Shown piece after piece: positions 1 to 7,288 of a stretch of 64,000 nt of DNA. Both the position numbers and the translations under genes were made by a program. The notes under the pieces were generated by a model. The model was not told the DNA's origin and ran no database searches. It saw only the letters and a program-made list of their open reading frames with translations. This stretch comes from an uncultured Eubacteriaceae bacterium (GTDB lineage Bacteria; Bacillota; Clostridia; Lachnospirales; CAG-274): the NCBI GenBank assembly GCA_947167715.1, contig CAMVJD010000002.1:1-64000 (forward strand), given 5' to 3'. Every line of letters starts with the position of its first letter. The stretch's first letter is position 1.

Positions 1-64
1 TTTGCAAAAAAAATTTGGTGTAGCCTATCGACCACACCAAATATTATAGAACCTTAATAAATAT

Positions 65-92
65 AAAAAAACGGCTTAAAAGCCGTTTTTTT
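65..92 (-). terminator. Rho-independent terminator of the 0.1-3.3 kb minus-strand cluster
   Basis: The arms AAAACGGCT and AGCCGTTTT flank a TAAA loop with A and T runs on both sides, so it can work in either direction. It overlaps the stop codon of the zinc-ribbon gene and would end the four-gene minus-strand transcript. Confidence 0.8.
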
Positions 93-342
93 ATTGCATT
101 GGTACAAAAAATCCAAGCACCAGTATGCCTGCCCACAATGCTGCCGCTCCCATCACTATTAAAAAGCACAGTTTCCGAAAAGCGCCCATATTTTTAATAT
201 AGGCCTCAACATCAACATATTCACGGCTTTCGTCCAGTTCGGGCAGCTTTGTTTTTTGTTTTTCCGGTTTGTATCTTTTGCCGCAGCTATGGCAAAAGAC
301 CGAATCTTCTGCCAGCTGCGTTCCGCAATATTTACAATACAT
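91..342 (-). CDS. Small zinc-ribbon membrane protein
   Basis: About 83 residues. The protein opens with a CxxC pair (MYCKYCG) and a second CxxC pair (CHSCG), which is the usual N-terminal zinc-ribbon of small bacterial membrane proteins. A charged linker follows, then one or two hydrophobic segments near the C-terminus (FLIVMGAAALWAGILVLGFF). A GTG 9 bases upstream is also in frame, but the ATG has a GGGTG sequence at better spacing, so I take the ATG. It is the last gene of a minus-strand cluster, 24 bases after the Tim44-like gene, which itself carries a zinc ribbon. Function is unknown; a membrane scaffold or sensor is possible but not shown. Confidence 0.7.
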   Translation of the reverse strand: MYCKYCGTQLAEDSVFCHSCGKRYKPEKQKTKLPELDESREYVDVEAYIKNMGAFRKLCFLIVMGAAALWAGILVLGFFVPMQ

Positions 343-366
343 ATTTTTCACCCGTTTTCCGTTTTT

Positions 367-1440
367 TTAATGCATATTGCTGTCGTCATCGGTATTTACG
401 TCATTATTCTGCGCAGCATCAAGGCTGTTTAACGCATCCTCATATTTCTGCTCGCGCTTTTTTTGGCATTTCTCGGCATAATTATCGGTTTCGGTTATCA
501 TAACGCCGCCGCTGCCGTAAGCAACATTTCGCTTAACGCCTTGGATATCCGAAAGCACCCAATCATACTCGCCCGTGGTTATTACGCTGCCGCAGTATTC
601 ACACTGACCGGAGCTTGTTATCTGTGTGGGCGCGCCGCAGTTAGGACAGTTTGTAACAGACTTGTTGCTTGTTGCCTCGTCTGTCAGTACGCCCCTCTTA
701 CGCATAAACGTAAGCAGATAGCGCGGGAAGCAATCCTTGTTGGGGTCGCCCTTTAATACCTGATTGGTATTTTCGTCCTTGATATAATCTACCATACGCA
801 CCTTCATAAAAAGTGTAAGGTACTCATACTGATTATCGCGCTTATACTCAAAGAAGTGGGCGTTATTTATATTTATTCTGTCAATAACATTTATCCTGTG
901 GTTGTCGATATAGCCCTGTATCTGTGTCTGATGCTGACGGAAAAGCTCCTCCTTTTCAAACGGACGGCACTTGTCAAATTTACGCTGTGACCATGCCGTT
1001 TGCAGGGTGATAAACACTTCCTTTGCCCAGCTTATAAACCTTGTTTCGCTGAAATTCGGGTCTACCTTGATTATTTCGGGTACTATCTCTCTTGTATTGT
1101 CCTTTATCTCGGAGCTTGCCGAGGATGAAGAACCGCCCGAGGACGAGCCGCCGCCCTTATTGTTCTTTGATGCAATAATTAATATTACCGCAACCACTAT
1201 TATTGCAATAATAACATCCGACGCGCCGACACTTCCGCCGCCTCCGCCGCTGCTGCCGCCATAATAGTAGTTATCGTCATCGTCATCCCAGTCCCAGCTG
1301 TCGCTGCTGCCGCCCCAATCGCTGTCGCCCCAGCCGCTGCTGCTGTCATAATCGTTAAAATCGCCCAGATCGGCAAATGCCCTTGTAACAAAAAGCATTG
1401 AAAAAATAAGTATAAACAATACCCATATTCGTTTTCTCAT
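367..1440 (-). CDS. Tim44-like domain membrane protein with embedded zinc ribbon
   Basis: 357 residues. A signal peptide (about 1-23, ending AFA) is followed by a low-complexity stretch rich in Gly, Ser, Trp and Asp (about 25-70), a transmembrane helix (about 75-92, VIIAIIVVAVILIIA) and a Ser/Gly linker. Residues about 120-250 resemble the Tim44-like (TIM44/MBA1) fold, with the typical helical entry EVFITLQTAWSQRKFDKCRPF. A four-cysteine ribbon (CPNCG...CEYCG) sits near 270-285 inside the C-terminal part, as in many Firmicutes homologues. Homologues are usually annotated only as Tim44-like or zinc-ribbon proteins. It sits 11 bases from the ECF S gene and 24 from the small zinc-ribbon gene, so they are probably co-transcribed. 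Exact role unknown. Confidence 0.75.
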   Translation of the reverse strand: MRKRIWVLFILIFSMLFVTRAFADLGDFNDYDSSSGWGDSDWGGSSDSWDWDDDDDNYYYGGSSGGGGGSVGASDVIIAIIVVAVILIIASKNNKGGGSSSGGSSSSASSEIKDNTREIVPEIIKVDPNFSETRFISWAKEVFITLQTAWSQRKFDKCRPFEKEELFRQHQTQIQGYIDNHRINVIDRININNAHFFEYKRDNQYEYLTLFMKVRMVDYIKDENTNQVLKGDPNKDCFPRYLLTFMRKRGVLTDEATSNKSVTNCPNCGAPTQITSSGQCEYCGSVITTGEYDWVLSDIQGVKRNVAYGSGGVMITETDNYAEKCQKKREQKYEDALNSLDAAQNNDVNTDDDSNMH

Positions 1441-1451
1441 AATAGTCCCCC

Positions 1452-1970
1452 TTAACCTTCCATATCTCTTAAACGGTTTAAAACACCGCTTTTATCAAGC
1501 ACCGCTATTATTACCGACGCTATCGCTATGCCCGTGCCCGTCTGCAAAATATTGCCCGGAAGCCTTGAAAGCGCATATACAACATCATACATCGGTATTT
1601 TTATAAGCGTATACAAAATTATCTGTGCCACACCGCCGACTACCGCGCCGACAAACCAGCCGTATTTTTTACCCTTAAGTATCTTATAGGTAAATACACC
1701 CATTATTACTGCCATTATCGCCTTTATAAAAAACGTAGGCAAAATATAGTGCGTATAGCCGCCAAGGCCGTCCGCAAGCGCCGCACCTATGCCGCCCGCA
1801 AATGCGCCGCGTTTGGTGCCAAGCAGCAGCACGGAAATAAAAATCATACAGTCGCCAAGGTGTGTATAGCCGCTTGGCGCGGGTATTTTAAAAACATATG
1901 TCATTATAAAAACCAAGGCAGCCGAAATAGCCGTTGCCGTCAGGTCCTTTGCAGTAAAATCATTTCCCAT
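1452..1970 (-). CDS. ECF transporter S component (substrate unknown)
   Basis: 172 residues with about five to six hydrophobic helices. The N-terminal layout (a short polar lead, then TATAISAALVFIMTYVFKI, then the GYTHLGDCMIFISVLLLG segment) and the AFAGGIGAALADGLGGY helix are typical of ECF-type S components, small membrane proteins that bind a vitamin or related solute and dock on the shared EcfT/EcfA module. No EcfT or EcfA gene is in the window, so it would be a group II component served by an energizing module elsewhere. No regulatory riboswitch is visible upstream, so the substrate cannot be assigned. It lies 14 bases after the LURP-one-like gene. Confidence 0.75.
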   Translation of the reverse strand: MGNDFTAKDLTATAISAALVFIMTYVFKIPAPSGYTHLGDCMIFISVLLLGTKRGAFAGGIGAALADGLGGYTHYILPTFFIKAIMAVIMGVFTYKILKGKKYGWFVGAVVGGVAQIILYTLIKIPMYDVVYALSRLPGNILQTGTGIAIASVIIAVLDKSGVLNRLRDMEG

Positions 1971-1984
1971 TTTTTCACCGAATT

Positions 1985-3295
1985 TTACCTTATGTGTTTG
2001 TTTCTTCTTATATTTGCATTATTGGCAACTATACACGCGGTAATTGCCGCCATATACATATTCATTTCGTATTCGGGCCTGGTCTCTATTGCAAGCCTTT
2101 CCGGATAAATGCCGCCCTGCGCGGCACCTGCCGATATCTCGGCTACCGCCTGGCCGTCAAGCTTGTATATACATGTATTTGATGTATTGCCGCGCACATA
2201 AAAATCGATACCCTCTATTTCGTAATTTGCGCTTTTGGTATCTGCCACAAGCTTTCTTCTTAATTTAAAGCTTTGCGCGCCGAATATGTCTATCTTATAT
2301 GTTTCAAGATCCACCGCATCATATTTTATCGTGCCTACCGAAACTCCGTCCGGTGTTTCTATATTATAAAAATTGTTGCTTACTATTTCACGGTGTACAT
2401 AATAAAGCATAACGCCCATTTCGTTTTTAATGGTTATAGACGGGTTTCTGCTCATAACGGCAAAGTTTTCAATTTCCACAAAAAGTCTGCGCGGCAGCTT
2501 TGTAACAGCATTTTCAAGGCCGTAGCCCGTAGCCTTTTGTGTAATTTTCCTTGCATTGTCAAGTATAAACTTTTTTCCTGCCCTTTTTGCATAATTTACG
2601 GCAGAAAACATTATCACCGCACCAAATATCAAGGGTATGCATTTTACTATCGAACGTCCCTGCATCAATATCAAAACAATGTTAAATATGCAGGCAGCGC
2701 CCATAAAGCCAAAAATAAAGCCCATAAATTTAAACAAAAATTCCATAAAGCCCAAATATGAGTTGGCCTGGGTCTTTACCTTGTCGCCCGAAAGCAGGCC
2801 GCTTTGTATTATCTGCTCCGCCTCCTGCGGCGAGATCTTGCAAATAGTCCTTACGCTGTACGAGCTTTCCTTTATTTCGGCAATACACATATCGCCCTCG
2901 TTTATACTGCCGTCATCCTCAACGATTATTTTATACTGTCCCGATACAGCCGCCTCTGTTTCCTCATTATCGGCCACCTTAAATTCCATGCGTGCCGTGC
3001 CGTCTGTCAGCTTGCTTTTATATGTGACAACGCCGAGATATTTTTTAGGCGCCTGAAAAAACAGCGTATAAAGTATATACAAGCCTACCGCACCCAAAAG
3101 CCCGGTAATGGCAAGCACAACAAAATGTTCCGCAAGCACCCTGCCAACGTTAAGTGCTGAATAATTGCCGCTAATATCGCCAAAGCATATAAAAAGCACC
3201 AGCAAAAATGTCCCAATAAAAACACCCGAAACCACCATTGCCACAAAAGGAGGTGCTCCCGCCGAATCGACCGTCTTTTTAACCTTATATTTCAT
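1985..3295 (-). CDS. Multi-pass membrane protein with C-terminal LURP-one/Tubby-like domain
   Basis: 436 residues. Two hydrophobic helices near the N-terminus (about 17-37 and 53-77), a soluble beta-rich insert (about 85-170), two more helices (about 190-235), then a soluble C-terminal region (about 260-436). That last part has the alternating strand pattern of LURP-one-related proteins: MGVMLYYVHRE, NFYNIETPDGVSVGTIKYD, SFKLRRK, NYEIEGIDFYVRG. In that fold a beta barrel surrounds a central hydrophobic helix, here plausibly MYMAAITACIVANN at the end. The family assignment is by eye and moderate. The start is the ATG with GAGAGG upstream. It is the first gene of the minus-strand cluster. Function unknown. 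Confidence 0.6.
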   Translation of the reverse strand: MKYKVKKTVDSAGAPPFVAMVVSGVFIGTFLLVLFICFGDISGNYSALNVGRVLAEHFVVLAITGLLGAVGLYILYTLFFQAPKKYLGVVTYKSKLTDGTARMEFKVADNEETEAAVSGQYKIIVEDDGSINEGDMCIAEIKESSYSVRTICKISPQEAEQIIQSGLLSGDKVKTQANSYLGFMEFLFKFMGFIFGFMGAACIFNIVLILMQGRSIVKCIPLIFGAVIMFSAVNYAKRAGKKFILDNARKITQKATGYGLENAVTKLPRRLFVEIENFAVMSRNPSITIKNEMGVMLYYVHREIVSNNFYNIETPDGVSVGTIKYDAVDLETYKIDIFGAQSFKLRRKLVADTKSANYEIEGIDFYVRGNTSNTCIYKLDGQAVAEISAGAAQGGIYPERLAIETRPEYEMNMYMAAITACIVANNANIRRNKHIR

Positions 3296-3407
3296 TTTCT
3301 ACCTCTCACATTTTTTTCTTATTTCTACTATATATTTGATTATAACACACAAAAAAAGGAAATTCCATACATTTAAGAAAAATATTTAAAAAAAAATAAA
3401 AAAAGTC

Positions 3408-3436
3408 TTGACTTAGTAGTAAAAGTATACTATAAT
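3408..3436 (+). promoter_or_regulatory. SigmaA promoter of the NrtR/ADP-ribose cassette
   Basis: TTGACT at 3408-3413 and a perfect TATAAT at 3431-3436 are separated by exactly 17 bases. The first operator half-site begins inside the -35 box and the second half overlaps the -10 box, so a bound repressor would block RNA polymerase. Confidence 0.85.
3413..3433 (+). promoter_or_regulatory. Putative NrtR operator 1
   Basis: TTAGTA-N9-TACTAT between and across the -35 and -10 boxes. It has the same 6-9-6 layout as operator 2, with one mismatch in the right half. Confidence 0.7.
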
Positions 3437-3445
3437 AAATCCAAG

Positions 3446-3466
3446 TTAGTAGCAAAACAATACTAA
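3446..3466 (+). promoter_or_regulatory. Putative NrtR operator 2
   Basis: A perfect inverted repeat TTAGTA-N9-TACTAA, starting exactly 33 bases (about three helical turns) after operator 1 and ending on the ribosome binding site of the regulator gene. Two identical layouts on the same helix face support cooperative binding and autoregulation (inference). Confidence 0.75.
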
Positions 3467-3478
3467 GGAGTGATGATC

Positions 3479-4144
3479 ATGACAGACAACAACGAAAAAT
3501 TATTTCTTGAACAATATTCTTCCGAGCAGTACGAAAAGCCCTCTGTGGCAGTAGACTTGGTGCTTTTTACAATAGAGGACGATTCGCTTAAATGCGCCCT
3601 TATAAAAAGAAACGACCACCCGTTTAAGGGTATGCTTTCGCTGCCCGGTGTTTTTGTCGGTATAAACGAAAGCCTTGACGATGCCGTAAGGCGCGGTATA
3701 AAAACCAAGGCAGGCCTGAAAGATATTTATTTCGAGCAGCTTTATACCTGGGGCGAGGTAGACCGTGACCCGCGTATGAGGATAATCTCGGTATCCTATC
3801 TTGCACTTGTGCCCATAGAAAAGCTGGAGACCACCGCAGCGCTTTATCCTTATGAGGAAATTCGGAAAACCGAGCTTGCCTTTGACCATAAAAAAATAAT
3901 TGAATACGCAAGAGAGCGAATAAAAAACAAGGTAAGCTACAGCGACATAGCCTTTAAATTTCTTCCCGAAGAATTTACTCTGCCCCAGCTTCAGAAAATA
4001 TACGAGATACTTTTGGATAAGGCGCTTTATAAGGCCAATTTCAGAAAAAAAATAGAGCCCTATATCGAGGATACCAATAAAATGACAAGCGGAAATGCAC
4101 ACCGACCAAGCAAGCTTTATAAAAGAAATGAGGTAATAATATGA
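3479..4144 (+). CDS. nrtR: NrtR-family transcriptional regulator (Nudix-like sensor plus winged helix)
   Basis: 221 residues. Residues about 15-140 are a Nudix-like fold and residues about 145-215 a winged helix ending in the family-typical EEFTLPQLQKIYEILLDKAL and ANFRKKIEP. The Nudix box is degenerate: after GVFVGINESLDDAVRR the catalytic REUXEE core reads RGIKTK, so it should bind but not hydrolyse its ligand. In characterised NrtR proteins the ligand is ADP-ribose or a related NAD product, and binding releases DNA. The start is the ATG at 3479, eight bases after AAGGAG; upstream GTG and ATG codons are too close to it. It overlaps the NADAR gene by ATGA, so it is the first gene of the cassette and probably represses it through the two operators. 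Confidence 0.85.
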   Translation: MTDNNEKLFLEQYSSEQYEKPSVAVDLVLFTIEDDSLKCALIKRNDHPFKGMLSLPGVFVGINESLDDAVRRGIKTKAGLKDIYFEQLYTWGEVDRDPRMRIISVSYLALVPIEKLETTAALYPYEEIRKTELAFDHKKIIEYARERIKNKVSYSDIAFKFLPEEFTLPQLQKIYEILLDKALYKANFRKKIEPYIEDTNKMTSGNAHRPSKLYKRNEVII

Positions 4145-4710
4145 ATATAACGGAGCAAAAATATACATTAAAAAAAATACAGTCCGAATATATCGCGGGT
4201 AAAAAAATAAACTATGTACTTTTTTGGGGGCACCGCCCGTCACCGAACGGCGTAATTACAAAAAGCTGTTTCAGCCAATGGTTTAAAAGAGGCTTTGAAT
4301 ATGAAGGCAGGACCTATTGCTGTATGGAGCAGTTTATGATGGCACACAAGGCAATACTTTTTAAGGACGAAAAAGCCTTGGACGAAATAATGAAAACGTA
4401 TGACCCCGCACAAATAAAAAGCCTTGGCAGAAAGGTAAAGAACTTTGACGAAAAGCTTTGGGACGAATATAAGTTTTCCATAGTTTATACGGGAAATCTT
4501 GCCAAGTTTTCTCAAAATCCCGATTTAAAGAACTTTTTATTAAGTACAAAGGACAAGGTGCTTGCAGAGGCCAGCCCCTATGACGGCATCTGGGGCATAA
4601 AAATGTCGGCAGACGACGAAAACGCAGAAAAACCCGTAAAATGGCGCGGCACAAACCTTTTGGGTTTTGCGCTTATGCAGGTGAGAGACGAGCTTTCAAA
4701 GGAGATGTGA
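4141..4710 (+). CDS. NADAR (YbiA-like, DUF1768) protein
   Basis: 189 residues. The YbiA/NADAR signature is clear: FWGHRPSPNG near 23, the YCCMEQFMMAHKAILFKD motif at about 60-77, KSLGRKV, AKFSQNPDLKNFLLST, LAEASPYDGIWGI and GTNLLGFALMQVRDEL. Members are N-glycosidases or binders acting on ADP-ribose derivatives; some remove ADP-ribose from guanine bases (family knowledge). It overlaps nrtR by four bases and is followed two bases later by a PARG-type macrodomain gene, which fits a role in ADP-ribose metabolism. It is somewhat longer than E. coli YbiA, with an N-terminal extension of about 20 residues. The substrate here is not known. Confidence 0.85.
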   Translation: MNITEQKYTLKKIQSEYIAGKKINYVLFWGHRPSPNGVITKSCFSQWFKRGFEYEGRTYCCMEQFMMAHKAILFKDEKALDEIMKTYDPAQIKSLGRKVKNFDEKLWDEYKFSIVYTGNLAKFSQNPDLKNFLLSTKDKVLAEASPYDGIWGIKMSADDENAEKPVKWRGTNLLGFALMQVRDELSKEM

Positions 4711-4712
4711 TT

Positions 4713-5513
4713 ATGAACAATATATCTATCGCAAACGAGACCTTAAAAATAATAAAAAACGGCGGCTATGACCTTAACGGCAAAGAGGTAAAATTTTCCG
4801 AGGGCGGTTATTCGGCGGTTTGGGTCTATTCCCCCGAAAGGCTTGCATCTGTCACCCTCCCCGACCCCGAAAAGAACGAGCTTTGCAGATTTGAGGTAAT
4901 AAACGCCGATTCATTCGAGGCGGCAAAAAAATTTGAATATCCCCTTGTAATGAATTTTGCAAACTCCCACGTTCCGGGCGGCGGCTTTAAGCTGGGCGCC
5001 ACCGCGCAGGAGGAGGCGCTTTGCAGAAACAGTACGCTTTACGCCTCTATCGGCAGCGAAGCCGCAAAGGAGATGTATTCCTATAATATAAAGCATTTCA
5101 GCCCCGTTGACAGCGATTATCTGCTTATATCCCCCGAGGTTTGGGTGTTCAGGGCTCCAAACGGCGAAAAGCTTGAAACGCCGTACAAGACCGCTGTTAT
5201 TACTATCCCCGCCCCGAATAAGCACGGTGCGGCAGCCTTTACCTCCCAGACCAAAATAGACGAAATCATGCTGCACAGAACAAGGCTTATGCTGAAAGCG
5301 GCGGCGGAAAATAAATTTAAGACCCTTGTACTCGGTGCCTGGGGCTGCGGAGCCTTCGGTCACGACCCTATCAAGGTATCGGGATATTTTAGACAGGTGC
5401 TTGTTGACGAGGGATACGGGAAATATTTTGATACGGTCTGCTTTGCAATATACGGCAAAACGGACGGAAAAAATTATACGGCATTTAATAAAATTTTCGG
5501 AAAGGAGCAATAA
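4713..5513 (+). CDS. Bacterial PARG-type macrodomain protein (TIGR02452-like), copy 1
   Basis: 266 residues. It carries the bacterial PARG signature GGG-X7-QEE (GGGFKLGATAQEEALCR, about residues 89-105) and the C-terminal LGAWGCGAFGHDP motif that lines the ADP-ribose pocket. In this family the second Glu of QEE is catalytic, so hydrolysis of ADP-ribose linkages is plausible. The start at 4713 is set by AAAGGAG seven to eight bases upstream and lies two bases after the NADAR stop; an upstream in-frame ATG lies inside the NADAR gene and is rejected. It differs from the second copy in the cassette at 7289 by a shorter match at the N-terminus. Likely translated as part of the nrtR transcript. Confidence 0.85.
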   Translation: MNNISIANETLKIIKNGGYDLNGKEVKFSEGGYSAVWVYSPERLASVTLPDPEKNELCRFEVINADSFEAAKKFEYPLVMNFANSHVPGGGFKLGATAQEEALCRNSTLYASIGSEAAKEMYSYNIKHFSPVDSDYLLISPEVWVFRAPNGEKLETPYKTAVITIPAPNKHGAAAFTSQTKIDEIMLHRTRLMLKAAAENKFKTLVLGAWGCGAFGHDPIKVSGYFRQVLVDEGYGKYFDTVCFAIYGKTDGKNYTAFNKIFGKEQ

Positions 5514-5515
5514 TT

Positions 5516-6532
5516 ATGGCAATAAAATACAAGCGCTTTGAGCCTACACAGTATGTAATGAAGGTAAAAAAGGGCAAAACCACCGCACAGGGCACGGGGC
5601 TTGCCTTTTTCTACAACACAATGACAACGGGCGTTTTGGTAATGCCCGCAACGGCCCTTGATGCGCCCTTTGCCTTTGACGACATAATGACGGGCGATTT
5701 TCAAACGGTAAATGTTCAGGGTGATATAACCTACATAATAGAGGACAACGAAAAGGCCGCCAAAATGGTAGACTTTTTCTACAAAGACACAAGAAGCTAT
5801 GAAACGGTGCTTGCAAATGCAAAGGCAAATATGGTAAAGCGCGTGACCTTTCTTGCAAAGGCTGCGGCGGCAAAATTTTTAAGCAAGCTGGATATAAAGG
5901 CCGCTATCCGCTCCACCGAGGAGCTTGCGGCATATTTAAAGGAAAGTATGCGCACAAGCGAGGATATAGCCGAATACGGTTTAAGAGTTGTTTCCGTCAG
6001 CGTGCTTGCCGTTTCCTCTACCCCCGAGACCAAACGCGCCCTGGAGGCAGCCGCCCGCGAGGAGATAATGAAGCAGCAGGACGATGCCATTTACAAGCGC
6101 CGCAACAGCGCTATCGAGCAGGAGCGCATTGTAAAGGAAAACGAGCTTAACACCGAAATAAAGGTAGCTGTCAAGGAAAAGGAAAAACGCGAAAAGGAAA
6201 TGGAAACAAAGCAGCTTGTACAGCAAAAGCAGGCCGAACTTGATGCCGCAAGGCTTAACGCTGGTATCGAGCTTGAAAAGAAAAATACCGAGCTTGTGGA
6301 GCTTGAGACCGAGAACGAGAAAAAGCGCTCCGATGCCAAGGCCTACGAGAGCGAGGTAATGCTGAATACCTTTAAAAATATGGATGCCGAGCTGCTGAAA
6401 GCCCTTGTTTTAAGCGGTATGGACAGTAAGGCGCTTATAGCCAAGGCCTTTGTGGAGATAGGAAACAAGGCGGATAAGATAGGTACACTTAATGTATCTC
6501 CCGAGCTTTTGGAGAGTTTGCAGGGGAGATAA
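5516..6532 (+). CDS. SPFH/Band 7 domain protein with coiled coil
   Basis: 338 residues. Residues about 1-180 fit an SPFH (stomatin/prohibitin/flotillin) domain without a membrane anchor: MAIKYKRFEPTQYVMKVKKG, then VNVQGDITYIIED and YGLRVVSVSVLAVSSTPE. Residues about 185-280 are a long charged coiled coil rich in Lys, Glu and Gln (KEKEKREKEMETKQLVQQKQ), and the last 50 residues are a mixed helical tail. SPFH proteins oligomerise into rings or cages. The gene starts two bases after the PARG gene, so it belongs to the ADP-ribose cassette; comparable proteins have been noted near NAD-related systems. Its job here, perhaps a scaffold for the ADP-ribose enzymes, is inference. Confidence 0.75.
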   Translation: MAIKYKRFEPTQYVMKVKKGKTTAQGTGLAFFYNTMTTGVLVMPATALDAPFAFDDIMTGDFQTVNVQGDITYIIEDNEKAAKMVDFFYKDTRSYETVLANAKANMVKRVTFLAKAAAAKFLSKLDIKAAIRSTEELAAYLKESMRTSEDIAEYGLRVVSVSVLAVSSTPETKRALEAAAREEIMKQQDDAIYKRRNSAIEQERIVKENELNTEIKVAVKEKEKREKEMETKQLVQQKQAELDAARLNAGIELEKKNTELVELETENEKKRSDAKAYESEVMLNTFKNMDAELLKALVLSGMDSKALIAKAFVEIGNKADKIGTLNVSPELLESLQGR

Positions 6533-6544
6533 ATTTTAGATACA

Positions 6545-6630
6545 GCGGAACGACACATAGGTCGTTCCCTACAAAACAGTAATATATCAGATTATTTGTT
6601 GTAGGGACGGACCTATATGTCCGTCCGCTC
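6545..6630. repeat. 86-bp palindromic element, copy 1 (REP/MITE-like)
   Basis: Two hairpins back to back: GGAACGAC/GTCGTTCC around a 6-base loop, and GGACGGAC/GTCCGTCC around another. The two ends are also inverted copies of each other (about 30 bases), so the unit has terminal inverted repeats. A second, nearly identical copy in the opposite orientation lies at 48021-48106. It sits between the SPFH gene and the first DUF4291 gene. There is no transposase, so it would be a non-autonomous or REP-type repeat. Confidence 0.8.
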
Positions 6631-6691
6631 AAATTCTTTCAAAATCAGCCGCAGAGCATATAAAAAATTCCAAAATACGAGGTAAACAAAA

Positions 6692-7276
6692 ATGAATTAC
6701 ACCAAGGAAATATTTGCTTGCTATGATAAACAATGTATTCGCATATATCAGGCATATAACGAAATTATTGCAAAAGAAGCTGTTAAATTACAAACCTTTG
6801 GCGATAGCTGGAACTTCAATCGTATGACATGGATAAAACCGTCATTCTTATGGATGATGTACCGTTCAAACTGGGGTACAAAGAAAAACCAAAATAATAT
6901 ACTTGCTATAGACATATATAGGGAAAAGTTTGACGAACTAATATCAAAAGCTGTTCTTACATCTCCGGATTCAAAGCTGTTTGACGGTTCCGATTGGGAA
7001 AAAGCATTTACCGAAACATCGGTATATTGTCAATGGGATCCCGACAGAAATATTAATGGAGATGCAATAAACCGTGCTGCAATACAGATAGGTTTAAAAG
7101 GCTGTTTATTAAAGGATTTTGCCGAAACGGGAATTAAAAGCATAACAGATATAACGCCTCTTGTAAAAAAGTTGAATGACGAAAGAAAACGAGGAAAATT
7201 ATCGGCAAAAAATTTGCCAAAAGAAAAACTGTATGAGATAAAAGATTTAAAAATCAGAAAAAGACTTGATATGTAA
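6692..7276 (+). CDS. DUF4291 family protein, copy 1
   Basis: 194 residues. The conserved DUF4291 features are visible: IRIYQAYNEIIAKEA near residue 16, FNRMTWIKPSFLWMMYRSNW near 49-68 with the run of aromatic residues, VYCQWDPDRNINGDAINRAAIQIGLKG near 112-138 and a C-terminal helix. The family has no firmly established function; a role as an ADP-ribosyl writer has been considered from gene context, which would fit the macrodomain partner next door, but nothing here proves it. The gene is visibly richer in A and T than its neighbours and follows the 86-bp repeat by 61 bases, which suggests separate acquisition. The start ATG has GAGG upstream. Confidence 0.75.
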   Translation: MNYTKEIFACYDKQCIRIYQAYNEIIAKEAVKLQTFGDSWNFNRMTWIKPSFLWMMYRSNWGTKKNQNNILAIDIYREKFDELISKAVLTSPDSKLFDGSDWEKAFTETSVYCQWDPDRNINGDAINRAAIQIGLKGCLLKDFAETGIKSITDITPLVKKLNDERKRGKLSAKNLPKEKLYEIKDLKIRKRLDM

Positions 7277-7288
7277 GGAGTGATAACA

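Noticed and set aside
3500..4243. A 247-codon minus-strand frame opposite nrtR
   Set aside because: Antisense to a confident gene and crossing the start of the NADAR gene; no family.
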